Assembly (NCBI RefSeq): GCF_000429105.1
Contig: NZ_KE386848.1
Coordinates: 638,676-702,675 of the forward strand
DNA: 64,000 nucleotides
Direction of reading: 5' to 3'
Origin: Schaalia suimastitidis DSM 15538
Lineage (GTDB): Bacteria > Actinomycetota > Actinomycetes > Actinomycetales > Actinomycetaceae
The stretch's first letter is position 1. Each line of letters starts with the position of its first letter. Below the pieces are notes generated by a model, which worked only from the letters and a program-made list of their open reading frames with translations, searched no databases and had not been told where the DNA came from. Shown here one piece after another: positions 27,299 through 35,871 of this stretch. The translations under genes were made by a program, and so were the position numbers.

Positions 27299-28848
27299 GG
27301 TTGGCTCCTTATTGCCCGCACAGCAACAATTTCTTCAGCAAGGCCGATGGTACGCGCCCATTCTTGGGCAGAGGTGGATGCCGCCAGATCAACAGATTGG
27401 CGTTTTTCTTCTTCAACGCCAGCCAACAGGTGTGCTGTCGATAAGCCGTATTCGTCACCGACCAGAGCAGCTTTAATGGCATGTTTCTTTGCTCGTTCAA
27501 CGATGCCTGCAATTAAGGCGCCTGACAGCACATCAGAGAGGTAAATGCGCGTGGTGGCGCCGCTGGTAAGGTCAGCATCAAGGAGGGCATCGGCATCTTC
27601 TCGCCGGTACAGCAAGTCCAGTGCCGCCTCAATCATGCGGCTACGGGCCTGCTCCGCTCCGCTCGCCTTACTCACTTCTTCACTGTGCAGGGGCACGGTA
27701 GGGCCAAGGTGCTTGTGGAATATTTCAGCGGCCCCTGCACGATCCGGCCGGTCGACCCGGATACGCACGTCCAGGCGCCCTGGACGCAGCACTGCTGGGT
27801 CAATCATGTCTGCGCGGTTGGATGCACCAATGATCATGACGTTATCTAAAGACTCCACGCCATCCATTTCCGCCAGAAGCTGCGGAACGATCATCGTTTC
27901 AACATCGGAGGATATTCCGGATCCGCGCGTGCGGAACAAAGCTTCCATTTCGTCGAAGAAAAGGACCACCGGCACATCATCTTGTGCCAATGCGCGGGCA
28001 CGCGCAAAGATCGCGCGGATTTGTCGCTCGGTTTCACCAACAAATTTGTTGAGCAACTCGGGACCTTTAATGGACAGGAAGAAGGTTTTGGTCCCCGCCT
28101 TGCTAGATAGTGAATTAGCCACGGCCTTGGCGATAAGCGTTTTTCCTGACCCAGGAGGGCCGTATAGCAAAATACCTTTAGGTGGACGCAACCCAAAGTC
28201 ACGGTACATATGCGGGTGCCGAAACGGCAGTTCCACAGCGTCACGTACCTGCCGGATCTGTTCACTCAAGCCACCGATGTCGTCATAGGTGACGTCAGGT
28301 ATTTCTGGTGTGAGTAGCTGTTCGACGTCTGAGCGAACAAGACGTTCAAGGGCAAGCCCAGCTCTGAGGTCAACGACTACTGAGTCTCCAGGGCGAAGGT
28401 TACCGTGACGCAGTGGTCCTGCGAGTTGCAGCAAGTATTCGTAGCCGCCTTCACCGGTGACCAGTACTCGGTCAGGTTCCACCATTTCGCGAATCGAGGC
28501 CACGGTACCTGTCCGCGGCATTGTATCTGCCGCCACCGCAACCATTTTGTCGTCAACGCGCACCCACTGTCCGACACTCAGGTCACGCAGGTTAAGGTCA
28601 GGGGCGGCTGCCAAACGCATATGCCTGCCTGAGTAAACAACCTCAACCTGTCGTTCAGCAATATGTGCTGCAAGGAAAATGGCCATGGATTGCGGAGGAC
28701 GGTTGATTTGTGTGAGTTGCTCTTGCATCTGGAGGAGCTGTGCGCGCGCTTGAGCCAGCGCGTTGGAAAGACGTTCGTTTTTTCCTTGAAGGGAGTCAAC
28801 AAGTTTTTCCAGCTCCCTCATGCGGTGTGCTGCATAGTCGTCACTCAT
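27295..28848 (-). CDS. arc: AAA+ proteasome-forming ATPase-like protein ARC (Mpa homologue)
   Basis: Hexameric unfoldase recognising Pup. From ATG at 28848 (overlapping the trmI stop by 8 nt) it has 517 residues. An N-terminal coiled coil (about 1-50) captures Pup; two OB domains follow; then the AAA+ module with Walker A GPPGSGKTLIAKA, Walker B VVLFFDEMEALF and an arginine-rich second region. The C-terminus ends VRAIRSQP, without the QYL-type tail that docks Mpa on the 20S proteasome. That fits the apparent absence of proteasome genes here. Confidence 0.94.
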   Translation of the reverse strand: MSDDYAAHRMRELEKLVDSLQGKNERLSNALAQARAQLLQMQEQLTQINRPPQSMAIFLAAHIAERQVEVVYSGRHMRLAAAPDLNLRDLSVGQWVRVDDKMVAVAADTMPRTGTVASIREMVEPDRVLVTGEGGYEYLLQLAGPLRHGNLRPGDSVVVDLRAGLALERLVRSDVEQLLTPEIPDVTYDDIGGLSEQIRQVRDAVELPFRHPHMYRDFGLRPPKGILLYGPPGSGKTLIAKAVANSLSSKAGTKTFFLSIKGPELLNKFVGETERQIRAIFARARALAQDDVPVVLFFDEMEALFRTRGSGISSDVETMIVPQLLAEMDGVESLDNVMIIGASNRADMIDPAVLRPGRLDVRIRVDRPDRAGAAEIFHKHLGPTVPLHSEEVSKASGAEQARSRMIEAALDLLYRREDADALLDADLTSGATTRIYLSDVLSGALIAGIVERAKKHAIKAALVGDEYGLSTAHLLAGVEEEKRQSVDLAASTSAQEWARTIGLAEEIVAVRAIRSQP

Positions 28849-29899
28849 CAGCGGCGCTCTCTGCTTCGGCTTCCACCCATGCGCGTGATTTTGCGGCAAG
28901 GTCACGCTTGACTTTGCGTACCTTCTTGTCGCTACTGACACGCAGGCCAACAGTGCTTTCAGACCAGCCGTCTTCGTGGTCCCACATGCCTCCTTTACCG
29001 TCGGCTGACGGAGAAGGGCGCGTTGTACGATCCTGCGCACTCACCCCTGGGGCAAGACGCCGCGTGGTCACTAAGAAGCCTGTATGTGCCACCATACGGT
29101 GGTCTGGCCGCACCGCGAGGCCATCAAGGTGCCATCCGCGCGCCAATGTTTCCCACGCTTGTGGGTCGGTGAAGCCACCATAGCTGCGTAGATCTTCGAC
29201 GAGACGCGACATTTGCGTCACCGTGGCCACATAGCAGATCATCACGCCGCCAGAGATCAATGCGCGTGCAACAGGCTCAATATTTTCCCAGGGTGCCAGC
29301 ATGTCAAGGACAACCCGATCGACACTTGCCTCGTCAAGGGTTGCGAGGTGGTCAGCTAGGTCACCAACGCGCAGATCCCACGCGGGATGTGGTCGACCGA
29401 ACCAGAGGTCGACATTCGCGCGGGCAATGTCAGCGAAATCGTCACGGCGTTCCACTGAAATAAGGCGCCCAGTGGTACCTACAGCGTCCAATAGCGCCAG
29501 GCTGAGTGCACCAGAACCAGCGCCTGCTTCAACGACAGTCGCGCCAGGAAATATGTCACCGTAGTGAATAATCGTGCCGGCGTCTTTGGGGTAAACCACA
29601 GCTGCACCTCGTGGCATGCCCATGACGTAGTCGTGACGAAGCGGACGCAATACTTGGAATTGGCGACCTTCCTGGGTGGTGATGACCTGCCCGTCGGGCC
29701 TGCCAATGAGGTCATCGTGGTGAATATCGCCTCTATTCGTTTGGAAGTAGCCTCCCTCAACCAAGGTAATCGTGTGGAGACGCCCTTTCGGATCTTTAAT
29801 TTGGACGCGATCACCCACGCGCAAAAGACCGCGGCGCGTTTCTTGTCCTATAGGCCGCAGATGATCGGGCGTAGGCATAGTCTGGCTGTCAGTATTCAT
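28841..29899 (-). CDS. trmI: tRNA (adenine(58)-N1)-methyltransferase TrmI
   Basis: SAM-dependent enzyme making m1A58 in the T-loop of tRNAs. About 352 residues: an N-terminal beta domain (RVGDRVQIKDPKGRLHTITL), then the Rossmann domain with VVEAGAGSGALSLALLDAVG (SAM-binding motif I) and DLADHLATLDEASVDRVVLDMLAPWE. ATG at 29899 is preceded by an in-frame GTG. The trmI-arc neighbourhood matches M. tuberculosis Rv2118c-Rv2115c. Confidence 0.93.
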   Translation of the reverse strand: MNTDSQTMPTPDHLRPIGQETRRGLLRVGDRVQIKDPKGRLHTITLVEGGYFQTNRGDIHHDDLIGRPDGQVITTQEGRQFQVLRPLRHDYVMGMPRGAAVVYPKDAGTIIHYGDIFPGATVVEAGAGSGALSLALLDAVGTTGRLISVERRDDFADIARANVDLWFGRPHPAWDLRVGDLADHLATLDEASVDRVVLDMLAPWENIEPVARALISGGVMICYVATVTQMSRLVEDLRSYGGFTDPQAWETLARGWHLDGLAVRPDHRMVAHTGFLVTTRRLAPGVSAQDRTTRPSPSADGKGGMWDHEDGWSESTVGLRVSSDKKVRKVKRDLAAKSRAWVEAEAESAADE

Positions 29900-30048
29900 C
29901 ACCGTTGAGTCTATCGCCCACGCTCACGTATGTGCCGCGATATTTCATGCCTGCGGCCCTATTTCACATGCGGATAACACCACTGGTTGCGCATGTGTCA
30001 CCGGTGTCAACTTCGGCCAATGCCACCGTTGGAGGTTACGGTTAACCT

Positions 30049-30888
30049 ATGACGAATCCAGCTCAGTGGGAACCGGCATTATCTGCGTCACGCGCGAAGG
30101 AATATCAGCGGTGTCCTCTGCAATATCGCCTCCACGTCGTTGACGGCATAAAGGAGCCTCCTACACGTGCCACAGCACTTGGCACAATGGTGCACGCCGC
30201 TTTAGAACATCTCTACGCCCTCCCACCCGAGCAGCGCACACCTGAGGCTACCCGGCGGCTGCTTGACGAGGCGTGGGCGGAGCTTTGCGAAAAAGATCCC
30301 CAGGTACGCGCGCTCTTTGCACCGTCATCCCACGACGACACTGAGCATCTGCAGGAAGCATACGAACTCATCAACTCCTATTTTGGTGTGGAAAATCCGC
30401 AGCGTCTCGCGCCATCGGCCTGCGAGCAGCTCACTGAAGCAACAACCCCTGGTGGGGTGCGACTACGTGGCATTATTGACCGCGTAGACCGTGCACCCTC
30501 GGGCGCTATCCGTGTGGTGGACTATAAAACAGGTAAGGCGCCCTCTCCCCGCTACATTGAGGATGCGCTGTATCAGATGCGTTTTTACGCGCTCCTCATG
30601 CTGTTAAAGGGTGAGCTGCCCGCCCGGCTCCAATTGCTGTACATGCGCTCCCAGCAAGTCCTCACCCTTGATCCGAAAGTTGAAGATATCGAGTCTTTTG
30701 GGCTCGGTGTTGAGCGTCTATGGGAACAGATTGAATCCGATGCCAGTCGAGGATATTTTGCACCGAGACGCAATCCACTCTGTCAGTGGTGCGGCGTGCA
30801 AGCATCGTGTCCCGTATTTGGTGGCACAATACCCCCGCTCCCCGAAAATGGTATTGCCCGCCTACTTCGTACCCGCGTCGCGCTTTAG
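30049..30888 (+). CDS. RecB/Cas4-like PD-(D/E)XK exonuclease domain protein
   Basis: 279-residue stand-alone nuclease of the RecB C-terminal/Cas4 superfamily. Motif I GTMVHAALEHL (His), motif II GIIDRVDR (Asp), motif III VVDYKTGKAPS (Asp/Lys) and the downstream QMRFYALLML (Gln/Tyr) are all present. Four cysteines, one in YQRCPLQY and three in CQWCGVQASCPVF, would bind a 4Fe-4S cluster. It is divergent from trmI, as in M. tuberculosis Rv2119/Rv2118c. With no cas genes nearby it is more likely a housekeeping DNA-processing enzyme. Its 3' end overlaps uppP by 4 nt, tail to tail. Confidence 0.9.
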   Translation: MTNPAQWEPALSASRAKEYQRCPLQYRLHVVDGIKEPPTRATALGTMVHAALEHLYALPPEQRTPEATRRLLDEAWAELCEKDPQVRALFAPSSHDDTEHLQEAYELINSYFGVENPQRLAPSACEQLTEATTPGGVRLRGIIDRVDRAPSGAIRVVDYKTGKAPSPRYIEDALYQMRFYALLMLLKGELPARLQLLYMRSQQVLTLDPKVEDIESFGLGVERLWEQIESDASRGYFAPRRNPLCQWCGVQASCPVFGGTIPPLPENGIARLLRTRVAL

Positions 30889-31742
30889 GCGGTAGCCACT
30901 GTTGATGTGGCATCAATGACGCCGCTCAGCAGTAAAACCGCCAGGACCGCCGCCAATGCCAGGCGATACCACACAAAGAGCGCGTAGGACTTGGTGGACA
31001 CCAACTTTAAAAACCAAATGATGACAATCCAGCCGACTGCGAAACACACCAACGTCGCCAAAATTGTTGGCCCTACGGGAACCGATTCACCGCCAGTGAT
31101 GACTTTAGAGAGTTTATACAGGCCCGATGCGAAGACAGCTGGGAGGGCAAGGAGAAATGAGTATCGTGCGGCAGCCTCACGCGTATATCCAAGGGCACGC
31201 CCCATGGTGATCGTGCCACCTGAACGGGATACGCCGGGCACAAGTGCCATCGCCTGAGCGATGCCATAAGCAATGGCGTCGCGCCACGACAGGGTCGCCA
31301 AGGTTTTTTCTTTGGGGGCGAAGCGGTCGGCTGTACCAAGTAGTATGGCGAAAAAAGCGAGCATAAAGACGGTGACCCACAGGTTTCTGAAAGTCGTGTC
31401 AATCCAGTCTTCCAAAAGGAGCCCAAGGATGGCGATTGGCATGGAGCCAACGATGATCATCCATCCCATCCGCACGTCCGGGTCCGATTGCGACACGTCG
31501 CGCACCTTTTTGCCGAGAGGTAAAGCGGCAAACCATTTGGACAAGATCCGCACGATGTCTTTCCAAAAGACGATAAGTACTGCCGCTTCTGTCCCAATTT
31601 GAATGATGGCGGTAAAGCCTGCACCGGGATCTTGCATACCTGTCAGTTCCCCGACGATCCGCAGATGGGCAGATGACGATATGGGAAGAAATTCGGTGAG
31701 GCCTTGTACCAAGCCCATAATGAGTGCGTCGAGCCATGTCAT
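30885..31742 (-). CDS. uppP: Undecaprenyl-diphosphatase UppP (BacA)
   Basis: Integral membrane enzyme recycling undecaprenyl pyrophosphate to the lipid carrier phosphate; overexpression confers bacitracin resistance. 285 residues from ATG at 31742, chosen because TWLDALIMGLVQGLTEFLPISSSAHL is the canonical N-terminus with the (E/Q)-rich and PISSSAH motifs. The second conserved block is LVPGVSRSGGTITMGRALG. Several hydrophobic segments follow. Confidence 0.95.
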   Translation of the reverse strand: MTWLDALIMGLVQGLTEFLPISSSAHLRIVGELTGMQDPGAGFTAIIQIGTEAAVLIVFWKDIVRILSKWFAALPLGKKVRDVSQSDPDVRMGWMIIVGSMPIAILGLLLEDWIDTTFRNLWVTVFMLAFFAILLGTADRFAPKEKTLATLSWRDAIAYGIAQAMALVPGVSRSGGTITMGRALGYTREAAARYSFLLALPAVFASGLYKLSKVITGGESVPVGPTILATLVCFAVGWIVIIWFLKLVSTKSYALFVWYRLALAAVLAVLLLSGVIDATSTVATA

Positions 31743-31808
31743 AGTGCCCACTTTAGAGCCTCCAGTGGCACATGCCGTACACATGATCATGCGCGTACCC
31801 TGGTAACC

Positions 31809-32753
31809 ATGGACATTCGCCGTTGTGGTACTTCTGGACTTCAGGTTTCTGCTCTAGGCCTCGGCACGCTCACGTGGGGTCGCGATACGCCGCCACACGA
31901 AGCTGTCGATATGGCTCGCATCTTCGTCGATGCTGGCGGGTCGCTTGTGGAATGTGCTCCCTGGTACGGCGACGGGCTTGCAGTGGACGTCATGGCTGAA
32001 ACGCTTGCGAACGTTGGCCGTCATCATGTGCAGATTGCATGGCGAGGCGGCATGCGCCGACTGCCTGGGGACGTCGCGATGCCCAGTGCTGCCCGCGGTG
32101 CCCTACTCTATGCCCTTGATGAGGCGTTATCGCGTATGGGCACCGACTATGTTGATGTTTGTCTCGCAGTGCCAGATCAGACAGCACCAGTGGAGGAAAC
32201 ACTAGGCGCCTTGGAGTACATACTTTCTACTGGTCGTGCCCACTATGTAGGTTTGGATGGTTATTCATTGTGGGATACTGCACTGGCCGTAGGTGCTGCA
32301 TCGCGCGGTCACATCCCAACGATCAGCGTGGTTGAGGCAGATTTTTCTTTGGCAACCACCCAGCGGATGAGTTCCTATGTCGACAAGGTACAGGGCGCCG
32401 GGGTTGGTGTTTTTGCCCGATCTCCGCTGGCTGCGGGGGTAATGACTGGCAAGTATCGGCACAGTACTCCCCCGGATTCGCGTGCTGCCTCAGAGCATCT
32501 TCAGCACACAGTGGCTCCATACCTTACCGCCAGCAGCACAATCGTTGAGGCCCTCGCTAAAGCAGCGCATGGTCTTGATCGGACGATGGCCGATGTCGCC
32601 CTCGCCTGGGTGCGTGACTACCCGGGCGTGACTTCGGCAATTATTGGACCGAGAACGCTACGCCAGGCGGAGCAGTTACTTGAGTTAGACGCTCCCCTGC
32701 CTGAGCCAATACGTGATGCGCTGACGGAGGTAAGCCTTAGTCCGTATCAATGA
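31809..32753 (+). CDS. Aldo/keto reductase-fold protein with altered catalytic tetrad
   Basis: 314 residues from ATG at 31809. The TIM barrel and NADP-binding end are recognisable: TSGLQVSALGLGTLTWG at the start, and ALAWVRDYPGVTSAIIGPRTLRQAEQLLE at the end. Of the usual Asp-Tyr-Lys-His tetrad only Tyr53 aligns: VECAPWYG has Glu48 for Asp, IAWRGG has Arg79 for Lys, and CLAVPD has Ala/Val for His. It may bind nucleotide without normal reductase activity. Divergent from uppP with 66 nt between, and overlapping the next gene by 17 nt tail to tail. Confidence 0.8.
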   Translation: MDIRRCGTSGLQVSALGLGTLTWGRDTPPHEAVDMARIFVDAGGSLVECAPWYGDGLAVDVMAETLANVGRHHVQIAWRGGMRRLPGDVAMPSAARGALLYALDEALSRMGTDYVDVCLAVPDQTAPVEETLGALEYILSTGRAHYVGLDGYSLWDTALAVGAASRGHIPTISVVEADFSLATTQRMSSYVDKVQGAGVGVFARSPLAAGVMTGKYRHSTPPDSRAASEHLQHTVAPYLTASSTIVEALAKAAHGLDRTMADVALAWVRDYPGVTSAIIGPRTLRQAEQLLELDAPLPEPIRDALTEVSLSPYQ

Positions 32754-33006
32754 CGACGACGTCAAGGTCATCGTCGTCAAAGTCGTCCTCATCAATGTCG
32801 TCGTCGTCATCCACGTACATATCGAAAGGCAGCTCAACTTCGAACTGTGTGAAGAGTTCATCGTCGTAGGTGAAAAAGGCATCACGTAACCTACGCTCAG
32901 CTGCCTCAAGGACCGACTCGTTAACGTCGGCGCGGCGCGCCACCTCAAGGTGGTACTCGAATGCTCCGATAAGCGTGTCTAGGGCCTGGCGTGGATCTGT
33001 GCTCAT
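32737..33006 (-). CDS. Small conserved acidic protein with Asp-rich tail
   Basis: Unknown function. 89 residues from ATG at 33006: a predicted helical N-terminal half (PRQALDTLIGAFEYHLEVARRADVNES) and a strongly acidic C-terminus with runs of aspartate from about 65 onward. Similar small proteins occur in other actinobacteria, sometimes labelled primosomal protein on weak grounds; I do not adopt that name. The Asp tail is encoded by a GTC/GTCATC-like repeat on the complementary strand. Confidence 0.7.
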   Translation of the reverse strand: MSTDPRQALDTLIGAFEYHLEVARRADVNESVLEAAERRLRDAFFTYDDELFTQFEVELPFDMYVDDDDDIDEDDFDDDDLDVVVIDTD

Positions 33007-33036
33007 AGTCACCAGCCTACATTGCTTTGACCTGTT

Positions 33037-34134
33037 TTACGGCAGGTTGAGCTGAGCACGTATCACAGAAACCATGAGATCTGTGCCCTTAATTTCAGCA
33101 GTCTGGTCGGCTCCGAGGATCCGGGTATTACCGTCGGCGTCGAGAAGTTGGGATGCGCCCATCGTGGGGCCAAGCGGGAGGATGACCCATTCTTTGGTGG
33201 GGCGATACACCGTGTCTGCGGTTCCACCTTCGAGTTGGGCGGCGATATTTGCGATGACCACACGTGCTTGTTGGCGTGCAGCGTCTGCACGTTTTGATTC
33301 ACGTACATCCGTAATGTCGCCGACAGCATAGATCCGGTCATAGCCGTTGACCTGCAGATTCGGAGCGACGGTGATGGTGCCATCTGGATGCAAGGCGGAC
33401 TCGTATTCTGTACCTGCCAGGTAACCTGTATTGGCTCGTGCGCCGTGGCATTGGAACCACAGATCTGCTTCGATAGTGTCGCCTGCGGTTGTTTCTACGG
33501 TGAAGTGGCCCAGTTCTCCGACGTTGAATGGTGGCAGGTATGCGAGTTCTGAACCTGTGATCACGCGCACACCCAATTCGGCAAGTTGCGCGGAGATCTC
33601 TTCACGTAGTCGTGGCGAATAGCCGGGGGTGGACAGAATATCGGCGTCTTTTTCTACGATGGTGATGTCAAGTTCAGGGAAGGTGTGGGCGAGTTCACCA
33701 GTGAGCTCGATACCGACCGTGCCACCACCCACGAGGAGGACCGAACGTGCTGCCGCAAGGTTGTGATGGAGCTGTTCGAGGCGCGCCTTAGCAACGACCG
33801 CTTTGGAGGAGGAATATTTCGCTGGGAATGGGTAGGTGGAGCCGGACGCGAGAACCACATAATCGGCTTCAATGGGATCTTGGCCGTAGATGTGAACGGT
33901 CTGTCCTTCCACACGCGACACGGTACCTTGTATGAATCGGCCATTGGTCAGCAAGTTGCTGTAAGGCATGAAAATTGAGTGCTCCCATACCTCGTCAACG
34001 GCGGCGCGAAGGGCTGCAGCATGGTGAACGAATTGGTCTTTTTGTTCCACCAGTATGACCTCTGCCAGTGGGTCAAGTCCCTTGGCAACGGTTACCCCTC
34101 CGTAACCTCCACCGATAACAACGATGCGGGCCAT
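33037..34134 (-). CDS. FAD-dependent NAD(P)H oxidoreductase, FSP1/Ndh-like
   Basis: 365-residue two-dinucleotide-binding flavoprotein. FAD loop IVVIGGGYGGVTVAKGL, NAD(P) loop SVLLVGGGTVGIELTGELAHTFPE, and the FAD-ribityl motif YDRIYAVGDITDVRESK are visible. No CxxC redox pair and no clear C-terminal membrane helix are seen. It resembles the AIFM2/FSP1 and type II NADH dehydrogenase group, which reduces quinones, but the substrate is not determined by the sequence. A very good Shine-Dalgarno (AGGAGG) precedes the ATG. Confidence 0.85.
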   Translation of the reverse strand: MARIVVIGGGYGGVTVAKGLDPLAEVILVEQKDQFVHHAAALRAAVDEVWEHSIFMPYSNLLTNGRFIQGTVSRVEGQTVHIYGQDPIEADYVVLASGSTYPFPAKYSSSKAVVAKARLEQLHHNLAAARSVLLVGGGTVGIELTGELAHTFPELDITIVEKDADILSTPGYSPRLREEISAQLAELGVRVITGSELAYLPPFNVGELGHFTVETTAGDTIEADLWFQCHGARANTGYLAGTEYESALHPDGTITVAPNLQVNGYDRIYAVGDITDVRESKRADAARQQARVVIANIAAQLEGGTADTVYRPTKEWVILPLGPTMGASQLLDADGNTRILGADQTAEIKGTDLMVSVIRAQLNLP

Positions 34135-34178
34135 GTGGTCCTCCTTATGTCAGTCGCTGACCTTATGGTCTCATTCTT

Positions 34179-34190
34179 CGCGATATCGCG
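34179..34190. promoter_or_regulatory. Palindrome upstream of the FSP1-like gene
   Basis: A perfect 12-bp palindrome, CGCGATATCGCG, sits 45-56 nt upstream of the flavoprotein ATG, in the promoter region. A weak promoter (TTCGTC, 16 bp, TATGCT on the minus strand) lies just upstream of it. It could be an operator for an unknown regulator. Confidence 0.3.
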
Positions 34191-34344
34191 CCAAGAGTGA
34201 GCATATTCATGAACCATACTTGACGAAGGTCACTGACCAGCGATGGTTGTCACTGGTCGAGGCACCCTGTCCGTCACGCTCATTGCTTACCTATGTCAGC
34301 ATAGGATGATGCGCATTCTGGCCAAGCGCACGGGAAACGTCCCA

Positions 34345-34851
34345 TCAGTGAGAGTCGTCTAAACCTAATGCACGACGCACATTTGGGGGGAAGAAATTGG
34401 GGCCTTTCAGTACTTTGCCGTCTTCACGCAGGCGGACGGTACCGTCTGGCATCAATTTCGACAGATTGGAAGCCTGGACCTCGGCGAGCACGGCGTCAAG
34501 GTTGATGCCGCATTCAAGTGCCATCCCGTAAATGACATAAATCATATCCGCCAGCGCATCTGCTGCCTCGACGACGTCACCACTGCCACTCTTGACGTCT
34601 CGCGATTTCACCAGCGATTCCTCGATGACGCCACGAGCAGCGTTCCCGTAGACGGCTCCAATAAGTTCAGCGAACTCTTCTGCAATCAGAGCAATACGCA
34701 TGTCGATGCGATCAATGTCGAGGGTGGGTGCTGCGCCGTCAGCCAGGCGATTCGGCATGGAGTAAGTTGCGTGGAATTGCTCCACGAGGTCGCCGGGCTT
34801 TGCCGGGTCTACGGTGAGTCCCGCGGGATAAGGGGACGGGGTTTGTGTCAT
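34345..34851 (-). CDS. MazG-superfamily (PRA-PH/dUTPase-like) nucleotide pyrophosphohydrolase
   Basis: 168 residues from ATG at 34851, which has AGAGGA 8 nt upstream. All-alpha NTP-PPase core: LIAEEFAELIGAVYG (metal-binding ExxE), then VEAADALADMIYVIYGMALECG (ExxD) and EVQASNLSKLMPDG with KVLKGPNFFPPN. The arrangement resembles the DR2231-like dUTPase branch, so a house-cleaning dUTP or related pyrophosphatase is a reasonable guess. It follows the DsbA-like gene by 11 nt. Confidence 0.82.
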   Translation of the reverse strand: MTQTPSPYPAGLTVDPAKPGDLVEQFHATYSMPNRLADGAAPTLDIDRIDMRIALIAEEFAELIGAVYGNAARGVIEESLVKSRDVKSGSGDVVEAADALADMIYVIYGMALECGINLDAVLAEVQASNLSKLMPDGTVRLREDGKVLKGPNFFPPNVRRALGLDDSH

Positions 34852-34862
34852 CGCGTTGTCCT

Positions 34863-35540
34863 CTACTGACGGTGCACGTGTTCCCACGCATTTGTGATGA
34901 TATTGACCATTGCTGTGTATGTTTGCATACCTTGAACCAGTAGTTGATGTTCAATGAGCATGGTTGGTACAGCATTCATGCCCATATGTGCGGCCAGCTG
35001 GTATTCCGACCAAACGTCATCGCCACGCTGAGGATCCATTAATGCCGCCACCACATCGTGAGCATCAATGCCAATATCTTGGGCACAGCCCACGATGACA
35101 TCGGGGTGTGAGATATCGAGTGCCATTTCGCATCGTGCCCGCATCAGCGCTTCGGTGAGTTTTAAGGTTGTTGAGTCAGGCCCGCGCGTCGTGTCGTTGG
35201 CCCAGTCAATGCTGCGCGCCTCAATGATTGCCCTGAATGCACGTGCACTTGGGGCAAGGATCATTTGATCCAAGTCGAACACTACCCCTTCGGCTTGCCC
35301 AAGTTTAATGAGTCGGTCTCGGATCTCTAGAGCTGCGTGCGGTTCAAGGTCATCAGTTTCGATGAGCCGCTGGAGCCAGGGCATATCGTGGGTGCTGTCT
35401 TGGTCTGGTTCAAGGAAGAAAGGGCGAATCGTGACGGTTATCTCCATCGCGTGAGGGGATGCTCCAAGTGCTCGCCTCAGATGCCTCAGAGTGAGGTAGG
35501 ACCATGGACAGCCCAGGTCAATCCATATTTCAACCAGCAT
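34863..35540 (-). CDS. DsbA-family oxidoreductase, FrnE-like, with CPWS active site
   Basis: 225 residues with the thioredoxin-fold FrnE signature: EIWIDLGCPWSYLTLRHL at the N-terminus and the cis-proline segment AVPTMLIEHQLLVQG near the end. The active-site motif is CPWS, with one cysteine, where classical DsbA has CxxC, so a glutathione-transferase-like or mycothiol-type role is more likely than disulfide formation. No signal peptide, so it is cytoplasmic. First gene of a two-gene unit with the MazG-like hydrolase. Confidence 0.85.
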   Translation of the reverse strand: MLVEIWIDLGCPWSYLTLRHLRRALGASPHAMEITVTIRPFFLEPDQDSTHDMPWLQRLIETDDLEPHAALEIRDRLIKLGQAEGVVFDLDQMILAPSARAFRAIIEARSIDWANDTTRGPDSTTLKLTEALMRARCEMALDISHPDVIVGCAQDIGIDAHDVVAALMDPQRGDDVWSEYQLAAHMGMNAVPTMLIEHQLLVQGMQTYTAMVNIITNAWEHVHRQ

Positions 35541-35871
35541 CCGTTATCTCATTTCCCCTCACAATTTGCAGTAGGCGCAACCCTCACGCACTTAGTCCAC
35601 CACTTTATCCGTTGACTCAACGGAGGTCATCTTGTGCCGATGCACACGATGAGTCAGATGTCGATGAGGATACCTGAGTGTTAGCGACGAAAAGTGGTGA
35701 AATGGTCGTGGCATACGTGTCTGTCAACACAACCGTATTTCACCGCGAATAGTGCAACTTTCAGCTCACAGAGCGATGCGAAGTAACGCCGATTTGGCAT
35801 TACTGCCCACAGTCGTGCTAAAGTCATTCCGCCCGAGGGTTGGAAGTCATTCCACATACCTCGTTCCATCC
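35541..35871. other. Non-coding stretch between the DsbA-like gene and tRNA-Leu
   Basis: 331 nt without a believable gene. It contains the minus-strand promoter region of the dsbA-like gene and, near its right end, a candidate tRNA promoter. A 10-bp direct repeat (aagtcattcc, 35821-35830 and 35844-35853) lies between that promoter and the tRNA. No transfer remnant is seen. Confidence 0.5.
35794..35824 (+). promoter_or_regulatory. Candidate tRNA-Leu promoter
   Basis: TTGGCA (35794-35799) and TAAAGT (35819-35824) are separated by 19 bp and sit about 48 nt before the mature tRNA 5' end. The spacer is longer than ideal. Confidence 0.4.

Noticed and set aside
28849..29040. N-terminal extension of arc into trmI
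   Set aside because: It would overlap trmI by 200 nt. MSDDYAAHRM at 28848 is the family start with an 8-nt overlap.
30049..30888. Cas4 of a CRISPR system
   Set aside because: No other cas gene or repeat array exists in the window, and this gene is the usual neighbour of trmI in actinobacteria.
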